Assembly: GCA_937891165.1 (NCBI GenBank) | Contig: CALAEX010000008.1 | Location: forward strand, 1-21,844 | DNA from: an uncultured Lachnospiraceae bacterium | Lineage (GTDB): Bacteria; Bacillota; Clostridia; Lachnospirales; Lachnospiraceae | Reading direction: 5' to 3' | Length of the DNA: 21,844 nucleotides | In this document: positions 15,142 to 21,844 of the stretch, piece by piece | Numbering within the stretch: position 1 is the stretch's first letter | Layout of the letters: every line of letters begins with the position of its first letter | Translations under genes and position numbers: made by a program | Notes under the pieces: model-generated | Databases searched by the model: none | What the model saw: only the letters and a program-made list of their open reading frames with translations | Told to the model about the DNA's origin: nothing

Positions 15142-15810
15142 TTACTGTTCCTTGTTTTTCTCTCTATTTGCTTGACAAACATCTGCCAAAAAACATTCCA
15201 TACATTTTGGATTTCTAGCTGTGCAAATCGTTCTTCCAAGCGTAATAATATGAATATTATATAAAATCCAATGGTCTTTTGGTAACACTTCCATTAAATC
15301 AAACTCAATTTTTACAGGCTCATCTTCGGTTGTAAATCCAAGCTTTTTTGAAATACGTTTTACATGAGTATCTACCACAATACTAGGCTCATGATAAATA
15401 TTTCCACGAATCACATTGGCTGTCTTTCTTCCAACTCCTGCGAGTGAAGTCAAATCCTCTAACGACCGAGGCACTTCTCCACCAAACTCTTCCAACACTC
15501 GCTTTGCACAAGCAATAATATTTTTCGCTTTATTATGATAAAATCCTGTTGCATGAATATCTTGCTCTAACTCCTTAAGGTCTGCATTTGCAAACGCCTG
15601 CACATCTTTATATTTTACAAATAAATCTTTTGTTACAATATTGACTCTAGCGTCCGTACACTGTGCACTTAAAATAGTTGCCACTAATAACTGCCACGGC
15701 GTTTCATGATTTAAATAACACTTATACTCTTTTGTATATTGCGTATCCAGACGCTTTAATACTTCTTCTATTCGCTTCTGTTCCTGTTCTGATATTTCAC
15801 GCTTCGCCAC
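15142..15810 (-). CDS. nth: Endonuclease III (bifunctional DNA glycosylase/AP lyase)
   Basis: The 222-residue product is a typical Nth. A helix-hairpin-helix LAGVGRKTANVI carries the catalytic lysine K129, and VVDTHVKRISKKLG carries the catalytic aspartate D147. A C-X6-C-X2-C-X5-C cluster motif (C196, C203, C206, C212) binds the 4Fe-4S cluster. It excises oxidised pyrimidines and cleaves abasic sites in base-excision repair. The start is a GTG with AAAGGA 9 bases upstream. Only 24 bases separate it from the accessory gene at 15835, and I see no promoter in that gap. The exonuclease gene follows by 12 bases. Confidence 0.96.
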   Translation of the reverse strand: MAKREISEQEQKRIEEVLKRLDTQYTKEYKCYLNHETPWQLLVATILSAQCTDARVNIVTKDLFVKYKDVQAFANADLKELEQDIHATGFYHNKAKNIIACAKRVLEEFGGEVPRSLEDLTSLAGVGRKTANVIRGNIYHEPSIVVDTHVKRISKKLGFTTEDEPVKIEFDLMEVLPKDHWILYNIHIITLGRTICTARNPKCMECFLADVCQANREKNKEQ

Positions 15811-15834
15811 GTTTTTTTATCCTTTCTTATCAAT

Positions 15835-16356
15835 TTATTTTTTGTTTTCTTGACGCATAGCTTCATAAATCAGACTTTGTATCAACTTTGTACAATATTC
15901 TGTATTGAAAATATGTTCTAACATTTCTTTTAATTCATCCATACTTCCAACTTCATATTTATATTGTAACTTACCACTATATGCTTGTGCAATATCTTCA
16001 TTCAAAACAACACTAACAGGATAAGATATTGCTCCATATCGCATAAACATAATTCTATATTTATAATGCTCTAATCCTTTTACCGAAAAATAAACTTCAT
16101 ATTTGTTATCAATTTCACTTTGTTCACCCAAATCATTTTGTATATCTACTGTTTCCTCTTGCATTCCTCTTAACAATTCACCATTTATAGACCATCTACT
16201 TTTTTTCACATAAGATGTTGTATACCCATCATAAGAAGCAACTTTGCATATTACCATATTTTTAGTCCATTCAGATATCTGGCTTACATACTCTTTCACA
16301 ACTTCATCTGGAGTTTTTGTATCTTTTAATTCAAAATTAAATTTCTCTGTATTCAT
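15835..16356 (-). CDS. Hypothetical protein, third gene of the XRE-EEP cassette
   Basis: I do not recognise this 173-residue protein. It is acidic, soluble and mixed alpha/beta. It opens with charged helices (PDEVVKEYVSQISEWTKN), has a central strand-rich part (VYFSVKGLEHYKYRIMFMRYG) and ends with a helical tail (MDELKEMLEHIFNTEY, LIYEAMRQENKK). No transmembrane segment, signal peptide or metal motif is seen. The ATG has AAGGAG 8 bases ahead and lies 11 bases after the EEP stop, so the genes are co-transcribed and probably functionally linked. It could bind or inhibit the EEP protein, or serve as a sensor. No function is assigned. Confidence 0.8.
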   Translation of the reverse strand: MNTEKFNFELKDTKTPDEVVKEYVSQISEWTKNMVICKVASYDGYTTSYVKKSRWSINGELLRGMQEETVDIQNDLGEQSEIDNKYEVYFSVKGLEHYKYRIMFMRYGAISYPVSVVLNEDIAQAYSGKLQYKYEVGSMDELKEMLEHIFNTEYCTKLIQSLIYEAMRQENKK

Positions 16357-16367
16357 ATCTATTCTCC

Positions 16368-17162
16368 TTACATAATATTAAAACCACACATTACTGGAAA
16401 ATGGTCACTAATTTTTTTATCTGGATGTTTCTTTCCAGTATATAAATTACCTCCCAAACATTTAACAATTATCTTTAAATCTTCTCTTTTCAAAAGACTT
16501 ATCATCGATGGACTTATAATTACTTGGTCTATCATATACCATGAAGAAGTATATAATTTAGATTCTGAACGATAATATGTCCCTGGCGGATAACTAAAAT
16601 CCCCAAACAAATTCCACATAGGATTATACATTTTTTCATATATCTTTCCATTTACACTTCTACTAATATCATTCTCTTTTCCTAATGCTGGTAAAGCATG
16701 AAATCCTCGTGCACTTAAACAAGTTTTTTCATAAGGGGACTCATTAATGTCACCTAGTATAATAACTTTATCCGAATTTATCTTTTTCCTTAGTTCATCA
16801 ATCTCCTCCATTATCTGATTAGCAAGAAGCTCTCTTTCATCATTACGTTCTCCATTTAAATTAGAAAACATATGTACTCCACATAAAATATATTCCCTAT
16901 TAATAACCTGTAAAGAATAATATTTATTTTGTATTCCTGGCTGTATGTCTATATAATTTCCCCATATTTTTATCCTATCAGAGCCTATCGTATTCCATCT
17001 TTGAAGTCTCTTTTTACTTTTACTAAGAACTTCGTCTAACTGCTCTATATTACTATTATACTCTGCCAAAATTACAATATCAATTTCATTTTCTTCAACT
17101 AACCCTAGAATATACTTATTGATATTTTCATTTTTATGTGTATTCCAAAATAATAATTTCAT
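16368..17162 (-). CDS. Endonuclease/exonuclease/phosphatase (EEP, DNase I-fold) hydrolase
   Basis: The 264-residue product holds a full set of EEP catalytic residues: N7 in LFWNTHKN, E34 in ILAEYN, H97 in CGVHMFSN, D138 and N140 in ILGDINESP, D212 in MIDQVII and the SDH triad D253-H254 in KKISDHFPV. It should be an Mg2+-dependent phosphodiesterase or phosphatase; the fold serves DNA, RNA, lipid and nucleotide substrates. No signal peptide is present, so it acts in the cytoplasm. I start at the ATG at 17160-17162, which has GAGGT about 10 bases before it, not at the GTG two codons earlier. It lies 26 bases behind an XRE regulator gene and 11 before the unknown gene. That setting suggests a regulated accessory nuclease. 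Confidence 0.88.
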   Translation of the reverse strand: MKLLFWNTHKNENINKYILGLVEENEIDIVILAEYNSNIEQLDEVLSKSKKRLQRWNTIGSDRIKIWGNYIDIQPGIQNKYYSLQVINREYILCGVHMFSNLNGERNDERELLANQIMEEIDELRKKINSDKVIILGDINESPYEKTCLSARGFHALPALGKENDISRSVNGKIYEKMYNPMWNLFGDFSYPPGTYYRSESKLYTSSWYMIDQVIISPSMISLLKREDLKIIVKCLGGNLYTGKKHPDKKISDHFPVMCGFNIM

Positions 17163-17188
17163 AAACACCTACCTCTTACCTAAATTAC

Positions 17189-17398
17189 TTACAGAGCATC
17201 ATCAACAAATTCTATAATATCATCTAAGGTACAATCTAAGGTATCACATATTTTTTTCAAAACATCTGTTGAAACATCAAGTCCTTTTGATATTTTCGTC
17301 ATTGCATAATGTGTGATTTTTGCTTCTTTTTCTAATTGGCTTTTCTTCATATCTTTATCAATTAAAAGTTTCCATAGTTTCTTGTAACTAACTGACAT
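17189..17398 (-). CDS. Small XRE/Cro-family HTH regulator
   Basis: The 69-residue product is essentially one helix-turn-helix domain of the Cro/C1 (YozG-like) type. MKKSQLEKEAKITHYAMTKI (about 17-36) forms the HTH, and LKKICDTLDCTLDDIIEFVDD is the characteristic closing helix. GGAGG lies 7 bases before the ATG. It is the first gene of a three-gene cassette, behind a strong promoter carrying repeated operator-like boxes, so autoregulation is likely. Single-domain regulators of this type commonly control restriction-modification, toxin-antitoxin and phage-defence genes. Confidence 0.88.
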   Translation of the reverse strand: MSVSYKKLWKLLIDKDMKKSQLEKEAKITHYAMTKISKGLDVSTDVLKKICDTLDCTLDDIIEFVDDAL

Positions 17399-17430
17399 AA
17401 TTTTCCTCCATCTATATTCTTACTCTATTT

Positions 17431-17553
17431 ATTATTCATCAATCATTATTCAAAAGTATAGCATAAAATCAATTGTTATTCAACAAATTTATATTATTTT
17501 TTTATATTTTTATTTTAAAATCATATATTTTATATGATTTTCAATCATTATTT
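17431..17553. repeat. Operator-like direct repeats and palindrome in the cassette promoter
   Basis: The box TCAATCATTATTC (17439-17451) recurs as TCAATTGTTATTC (17469-17481) and TCAATCATTATTT (17541-17553). The first two are spaced 30 bases apart and flank the -10; the second covers the -35. A further ATTATTCA copy is at 17431-17438. A perfect 11-bp palindrome (17517-17541, 3-base centre) adjoins the third box. The likely ligand is the XRE protein. Confidence 0.5.
17455..17483 (-). promoter_or_regulatory. Promoter of the XRE-EEP cassette
   Basis: On the minus strand, TTGAAT (17478-17483) lies 17 bases before TATACT (17455-17460), which is preceded by TGC, an extended -10. Transcription would start near 17448, about 50 bases before the XRE start codon. 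This is the best promoter match in the window apart from the one at 21706. Confidence 0.65.
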
Positions 17554-17623
17554 ATCACACAATAGATACAAACTTTAAAAAAATATCTAGTATAACCTCA
17601 ATAAGTATTATAGAAGTTTCAAC

Positions 17624-17664
17624 AAAAAAATTTCAGAAACGGCTTATTTTTGCCATTTCTGAAA
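17624..17664 (-). terminator. Intrinsic terminator of the radical SAM operon
   Basis: On the minus strand, TTTCAGAAATGGC and GCCGTTTCTGAAA (17631-17664) form a 13-bp stem with one G-U pair and an 8-base loop, followed by seven U residues (17624-17630). It stands 30 bases after the stop codon of the radical SAM gene and cleanly ends that operon. Confidence 0.9.
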
Positions 17665-17694
17665 CCCTGTGTATTTCCATAATTCTTTTTTTAA

Positions 17695-19497
17695 CTATCT
17701 AACAGAAAATGTAGCCCATTCTTCCGAGCGTACTGTTGTACTCGCTTGTCCATACATTGGCTCTCGTTCTTCATACGAAAATAACACTTTGCATGGTGCA
17801 CCAGTCTGCTTCCCCCAAAAAGCGGTCATTACTGGGTCAAAGGAAAACTGTTCTATATCATGCATTCCTTCTTCTTCTTTCTTAATACCAAATGCCATAT
17901 AGCTTTCTCTCAATTCCTGTTTGTCCATTTGATTACGCTTTGCAAATATAGGACAACCTTTTATTTTTTCTCTTAAACAATAATCATATAACAATAATTG
18001 TTCTAAAATCTCTGTTTCTCCTAAAAATCCCTTTGCAAACTCTAATAAAAGTTCATATCTTCTTTTTCTAGCTAATTTTTCTCCAAATAATCCTTGTGCT
18101 TCATAAAAATTCGCTAATGCTTCATAGAAAGAAAATGGTGTTTCAAAGGAATGCAATAAATATTGGATACTATATAAAAATTGTCCACTATTATAATAAA
18201 TTTCTACCATTTCTTCCACATTTTTCAAACGAATGATTTCCTCAAACGAAAGCCATTTTGTTGAAAGCACTTCGTAAGGAGCATTGCTTTGGTAAACAGT
18301 TCTATTTTCTTTTATCATCTGTTCCATAGGAGAACCAGACAATACTTTTAAAAAACCAAGTTGTAATTGATGCGGATGCATTTGATATACTTCATTAAAA
18401 GAACGAATAAAAGACGCCATATCTTCTTCTGGCAATCCTGCAATTAAATCCAAATGAATATGCACATTGTCATTCTCCCGAAGTAATGCTATTTTTTCTT
18501 TTAAAACAGACAGTTCTGTTTTTCGATGAACAGCTTCTAATGTAGTTTCATTCGTAGATTGCACGCCAATTTCTAACTGTACCAATCCCGCACGCAACGA
18601 AGCAAGTACTTCCATTTGCTCTTTTGTCAATAATTCTGCTGCAATTTCAAAATGAAAATTCGTAATTCCATTATCATGCTCTTTTATAAAATACAATAAC
18701 TCTAATGTTCTCTTTGGATTCACATTAAATGTTCTATCAATCAACTTAATTTGTGGTACTTTTCTCTCTAAAAAGAAGTTCCACTCTTTTTTTACAAGTT
18801 CGATGTCCCGAAACCGTACTTGCTTCTCTATCGAAGATAAACAATAAGCACACGAAAACGGACAACCCCTGCTTGATTCATAATATACAATTCGATTTTT
18901 AAATGGAGTAACATCTATATTGCCTTCTATACTAACACTGCCATCTCCATATGGAAAAGGTAATCTTGAAAAATCCAAAAGATGCGACACAGGTGTTTCT
19001 ACAATCTCTCTATTTTCATTACGAAATACAATACTCGCAACTTCACTGAGTTTAGAAAACTCCACATCCTTTAATATATCCTTCTGTGTACAACTACTAA
19101 AACTGATATTTTTATCATAAAATGAAATCAGGCGGAAGAAAGTTTCTTCACCTTCTCCCACCATAACTCCACGCACCCTTGGAAATTCTAAAAGTAATTC
19201 TTTTGCTCGATAAGATACCTCTGGTCCGCCTAGCCAAAGTTCACTCCTCGGACATATTTTTTTATAATCTTTCAGTAATGCTTTGATATATTCTATATTC
19301 CAAATATAACAAGAAAATCCAACAATATCTGCCTTTTTCTTATATAAATCCCGCAAAATATCTCCTATTGGCTGATTTATTGTATACTCTTCTATTTCAA
19401 CCTCATATCCTTTAGACATCGCATAAGATTTCAGACAATATACTGCTAAATTGGAATGAATATATTTTGCATTTACTGCTACTAATAAAACCTTCAT
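17695..19497 (-). CDS. B12-binding radical SAM protein (DUF4080-type C terminus)
   Basis: The 600-residue product has an N-terminal cobalamin-binding Rossmann domain (1 to about 130, starting MKVLLVAVNAKYIHSN). The radical SAM core carries the cluster motif CPFSCAYC (C212, C216, C219) and the downstream EIGVQS strand. A long helical C-terminal region (about 400-600) matches, from memory, DUF4080 proteins. The reaction of this subgroup is unknown; related enzymes catalyse methyl transfer or C-S bond chemistry. I start at the ATG at 19495-19497, giving a 16-base gap behind mgsA. A longer frame to 19581 would overlap mgsA and add a basic N terminus not seen in the family. It closes the operon and is followed by a strong terminator. 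Confidence 0.88.
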   Translation of the reverse strand: MKVLLVAVNAKYIHSNLAVYCLKSYAMSKGYEVEIEEYTINQPIGDILRDLYKKKADIVGFSCYIWNIEYIKALLKDYKKICPRSELWLGGPEVSYRAKELLLEFPRVRGVMVGEGEETFFRLISFYDKNISFSSCTQKDILKDVEFSKLSEVASIVFRNENREIVETPVSHLLDFSRLPFPYGDGSVSIEGNIDVTPFKNRIVYYESSRGCPFSCAYCLSSIEKQVRFRDIELVKKEWNFFLERKVPQIKLIDRTFNVNPKRTLELLYFIKEHDNGITNFHFEIAAELLTKEQMEVLASLRAGLVQLEIGVQSTNETTLEAVHRKTELSVLKEKIALLRENDNVHIHLDLIAGLPEEDMASFIRSFNEVYQMHPHQLQLGFLKVLSGSPMEQMIKENRTVYQSNAPYEVLSTKWLSFEEIIRLKNVEEMVEIYYNSGQFLYSIQYLLHSFETPFSFYEALANFYEAQGLFGEKLARKRRYELLLEFAKGFLGETEILEQLLLYDYCLREKIKGCPIFAKRNQMDKQELRESYMAFGIKKEEEGMHDIEQFSFDPVMTAFWGKQTGAPCKVLFSYEEREPMYGQASTTVRSEEWATFSVR

Positions 19498-19513
19498 TCT
19501 CTTATCTCTTCCT

Positions 19514-19984
19514 CTATAATGTCGCTGCTCTTTCTTTAATTTTTTTATTAAAATTGATAATCTTATGTTCATATTCTTCACTCATAAAAGAAGAATGTAA
19601 CATAAAATCTGCCGTTGCCTTATTATTTGCCATTGGAATATCATACACCTGTGCAATACGAAGCAACGCTTTTACATCCGGGTCATGTGGTTGTGCAGAA
19701 AATGGGTCAGAAAAGAATACAATAAAATCAACGACACCCTCTACAATCTTTGCTCCAATCTGTTGGTCACCACCAAGAGGACCTGAATTATACCCACGCA
19801 CCGGAAGACCTGTTTTCTCTGTAATCATACGAGCTGTAGTTCCTGTACCACAAAGAAAATGCCCCTTTAAAATTTCTTTGTTTGCCTCACACCACTCAAT
19901 CATTTCTGACTTTTTACCATCATGAGCAATCAATGCAATATTCTTTTGTTTTCCTATGGTCATTGTAATAAAATCGTCATTCAT
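19514..19984 (-). CDS. mgsA: Methylglyoxal synthase
   Basis: The product (156 residues from the chosen ATG) converts dihydroxyacetone phosphate to methylglyoxal and phosphate, a glycolytic bypass used under phosphate stress. Visible are NIALIAHDGKK, the phosphate loop GTGTTA (46-51), the catalytic aspartate D73 in GPLGGDQQIGA, and FFSDPFSAQPHDPDVKALLR with H100. The ATG at 19982-19984 has AAGGGAG about 11 bases upstream. An earlier ATG at 20014 overlaps the metallo-hydrolase gene and has almost no spacing from a ribosome site, so it is less likely but possible. The cofactor-free family is identified with confidence. Confidence 0.95.
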   Translation of the reverse strand: MNDDFITMTIGKQKNIALIAHDGKKSEMIEWCEANKEILKGHFLCGTGTTARMITEKTGLPVRGYNSGPLGGDQQIGAKIVEGVVDFIVFFSDPFSAQPHDPDVKALLRIAQVYDIPMANNKATADFMLHSSFMSEEYEHKIINFNKKIKERAATL

Positions 19985-20000
19985 ATCTACACATTCTCCC

Positions 20001-21653
20001 TTATTTTCTGCCATCCTTTGTTACTGTCATACCAAGCTGTAATGTTTCCTTTTCCAACTGCATTACTGCATTTTTAATTTCTATCAAATGCTCTGGTGTA
20101 ATCTGCTTATCAATCACAATATTTGCATTCATTAAAAATTCATTCATTGTTTCTTGAATTTCTGCTAAGCGGTCCTGCAAGCTATGAATCTGCTCCTCAC
20201 TGACAAATTCACGAGTCGCTTCTTCATAACTAACCCCTCTTGCATCATTCAAATCTACTTCTGTTACCCCATGAATTGCCGTACAAGTAAATCCTGTTTC
20301 TTTTTCAATCAATTCTTTTAAGTCATCTTTGGATTCGGTTTCGCCATGTACAAGGAAAATATTCTGAGGTTCTACCTGCAAACCTTTCACCCAATCAAGC
20401 AATCCATCTCGGTCCGCATGACCTGAAAAACCTTCTAAGCTATATACTTTTGCCTGAACTAAAATTCTTTCTCCCAGTACTGGAACTTCCTTTTCTCCAT
20501 CTACAATTCTTCTGCCCAATGTTCCATTTGCCTGATAACCAACAAATACAATACTATTTCTAGCATCCCATAAATTATGCTTTAAATGATGACAAATACG
20601 ACCTGCATCACACATACCACTTGCAGAAATAATAATCTTTGGACGGTTATCTTCATTCAATGCTTTGGATTCATCACTTGTTCTTGTAAAATGCAAATTT
20701 GGAAAATCTAGCGGATTATCTCCTGATAAAATATATTCCTTTGTTTCTTCATCAAATACCTGAGCATTTCTACGAAATACTTGAGTTGTTGTAATTGCCA
20801 TTGGACTATCAATATACACTTGCACATCTTTGAGCAAATTGTGGTAGTAACGACTAGACTCATAAAACTGATTTAACTCATAAATTAACTCTTGTGTTCT
20901 ACCAACAGCAAATGATGGAATAATGACATTTCCTCCACGTCTTATCGTATGTTCAATAATCTTAATTAATTCTTTAATACTTGCTTCATTACTTTCATGT
21001 AAACGATTTCCATAAGTCGATTCCATCACAACAAAATCTGCTTTTTTTATCTTTACTGGGTCTCTTAAAATTGGACGGTCCGTAACACCTATATCACCTG
21101 TATATACTAATTTTACTGTTTTATCATTTTCTGTAATCCAAATTTCTGTAATCGCAGAACCTAAAATATGACCAGCATCATTAAATACAACTTGCATTTG
21201 GTCATTTAATTCGAATAGTTGGTCATACAATACAGGACGCACTAACTTTAATGTTTCTAACGCATCATCCATCGTATACATTGGCTCTGTCTGTGGAAGC
21301 CCTTTTCTGGCCGCCTTTTTATTTGACCACTCCGTTTCCTTCTCCTGAATATGAGCACAATCAGGAAGCATTACTTGCAATAAATCAGCAGTGGCATCCG
21401 TACAATAAATTGGACCTGAAAATCCTTGCTTTACAAGTAATGGAAGTCTACCACAATGGTCTACATGAGCATGACTTAACACTACACTTTCAATTTCGGA
21501 AGGTACAAATGGAAATGGCTCTAAATTTTGTTGTTCTAATGTCTTTCCACCCTGAAACATACCACAATCCATCAAAATCTTGTGTTTCTCTGTTGTAACT
21601 AAATGACAAGAACCTGTCACGGAACTTACTGCACCACAAAATTTAATCTTCAT
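20001..21653 (-). CDS. MBL-fold/beta-CASP hydrolase (RNA-processing exonuclease type)
   Basis: The 550-residue product has a metallo-beta-lactamase domain with HAHVDHCGRLP (H61, H63, D65, H66), H162 in DAGHILGS and D187 in YTGDIGV. A beta-CASP insertion covers about 220-390, with MESTYGNRLH and ISASGMCDAGRI, and further metal-site residues lie in FSGHADRDGLL and LVHGE. This is the CPSF73/YSH1-like group, which cleaves RNA. The last 80 or so residues (IHSLQDRLAEIQETMNEF to QLEKETLQLGM) are an added coiled-coil tail, perhaps for dimerisation. It is distinct from RNase J, whose C-terminal domain is absent. AAAGGAGG lies 10 bases before the ATG. The gene is the first of its operon. Confidence 0.92.
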   Translation of the reverse strand: MKIKFCGAVSSVTGSCHLVTTEKHKILMDCGMFQGGKTLEQQNLEPFPFVPSEIESVVLSHAHVDHCGRLPLLVKQGFSGPIYCTDATADLLQVMLPDCAHIQEKETEWSNKKAARKGLPQTEPMYTMDDALETLKLVRPVLYDQLFELNDQMQVVFNDAGHILGSAITEIWITENDKTVKLVYTGDIGVTDRPILRDPVKIKKADFVVMESTYGNRLHESNEASIKELIKIIEHTIRRGGNVIIPSFAVGRTQELIYELNQFYESSRYYHNLLKDVQVYIDSPMAITTTQVFRRNAQVFDEETKEYILSGDNPLDFPNLHFTRTSDESKALNEDNRPKIIISASGMCDAGRICHHLKHNLWDARNSIVFVGYQANGTLGRRIVDGEKEVPVLGERILVQAKVYSLEGFSGHADRDGLLDWVKGLQVEPQNIFLVHGETESKDDLKELIEKETGFTCTAIHGVTEVDLNDARGVSYEEATREFVSEEQIHSLQDRLAEIQETMNEFLMNANIVIDKQITPEHLIEIKNAVMQLEKETLQLGMTVTKDGRK

Positions 21654-21705
21654 ATACCTTGGCCTCCTTTGATAATCTAAAAAAATCTCCTATTGCTATA
21701 AGAGA

Positions 21706-21734
21706 ATTTTATCATAAACTAGTGTAATTCACAA
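21706..21734 (-). promoter_or_regulatory. Promoter of the metallo-hydrolase/mgsA/radical SAM operon
   Basis: On the minus strand, TTGTGA (21729-21734) lies 17 bases before TAAAAT (21706-21711), which is preceded by TGA, an extended -10. Initiation would fall near 21699, about 45 bases before the start codon. Confidence 0.65.
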
Positions 21735-21814
21735 GACATTCAAAGAGGGAAAGAAAAAATTATTGCCAATAAGTATAAAGCTTATTAATTAACGTGAGTT
21801 CGATAAAAATAAAA

Positions 21815-21843
21815 GTTCCATAAATGTATTTTTTTGATATAAT
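21815..21843 (+). promoter_or_regulatory. Possible divergent promoter reading out of the window
   Basis: TGATATAAT at 21835-21843 is a perfect extended -10 on the plus strand. The -35 at the right distance (GTTCCA, 21815-21820) is poor. A plus-strand gene beyond the window edge would be needed to support it. Confidence 0.3.
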
Positions 21844-21844
21844 A

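Noticed and set aside
20001..21653. Calling the metallo-hydrolase RNase J
   Set aside because: The sequence follows the CPSF73-like pattern and ends in a coiled-coil tail, not the RNase J C-terminal domain.

Overview
The window is low-GC DNA whose gene content and layout fit the Clostridia, most likely a gut Lachnospiraceae member: an RlmD/RlmCD-type methyltransferase, YhaM, MutS2, a methylglyoxal synthase, short spacers and strong AGGAGG-type ribosome binding sites. Nearly every gene lies on the minus strand. The only plus-strand gene I accept is at 13849-14469. I see no tRNA, rRNA or CRISPR array.

Positions 1 to about 1910 look like one end of an integrated mobile element (ICE-like). Read in the direction of transcription, it carries a 50-codon ORF, a cluster of overlapping hairpins resembling an attenuator, a 56-codon ORF, a DUF3970-like gene, parA, and parB with the GHRR motif, which runs off the window edge. 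It abuts the 3' end of rlmD, a known insertion site for some ICEs.

Positions 1892-7761 form a tight minus-strand cluster: response regulator, histidine kinase, membrane HtrA-like protein that has lost its serine-protease triad, YhaM exoribonuclease, RlmD. Positions 7862-13795 hold a second minus-strand series: a 30-residue membrane peptide, a PurM/HypE-like protein, an Lrp/AsnC regulator overlapping an aminotransferase, a 139-bp inverted repeat, TrmL and MutS2.

Positions 13849-14469 hold a divergent membrane-anchored protein. Its 3' end overlaps a DEDDh exonuclease gene, and its probable terminator lies inside that gene. Endonuclease III (nth) and this exonuclease sit just downstream of a three-gene cassette at 15835-17398: a 69-residue XRE/Cro regulator, an intact DNase I-fold (EEP) hydrolase and an unrecognised 173-residue protein. 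The cassette has a strong promoter with repeated operator-like boxes. It is the best candidate here for an undescribed accessory (possibly defence) system.

Positions 17624-21734 are a self-contained operon with a clear promoter and terminator: a beta-CASP metallo-hydrolase, methylglyoxal synthase and a B12-binding radical SAM protein.
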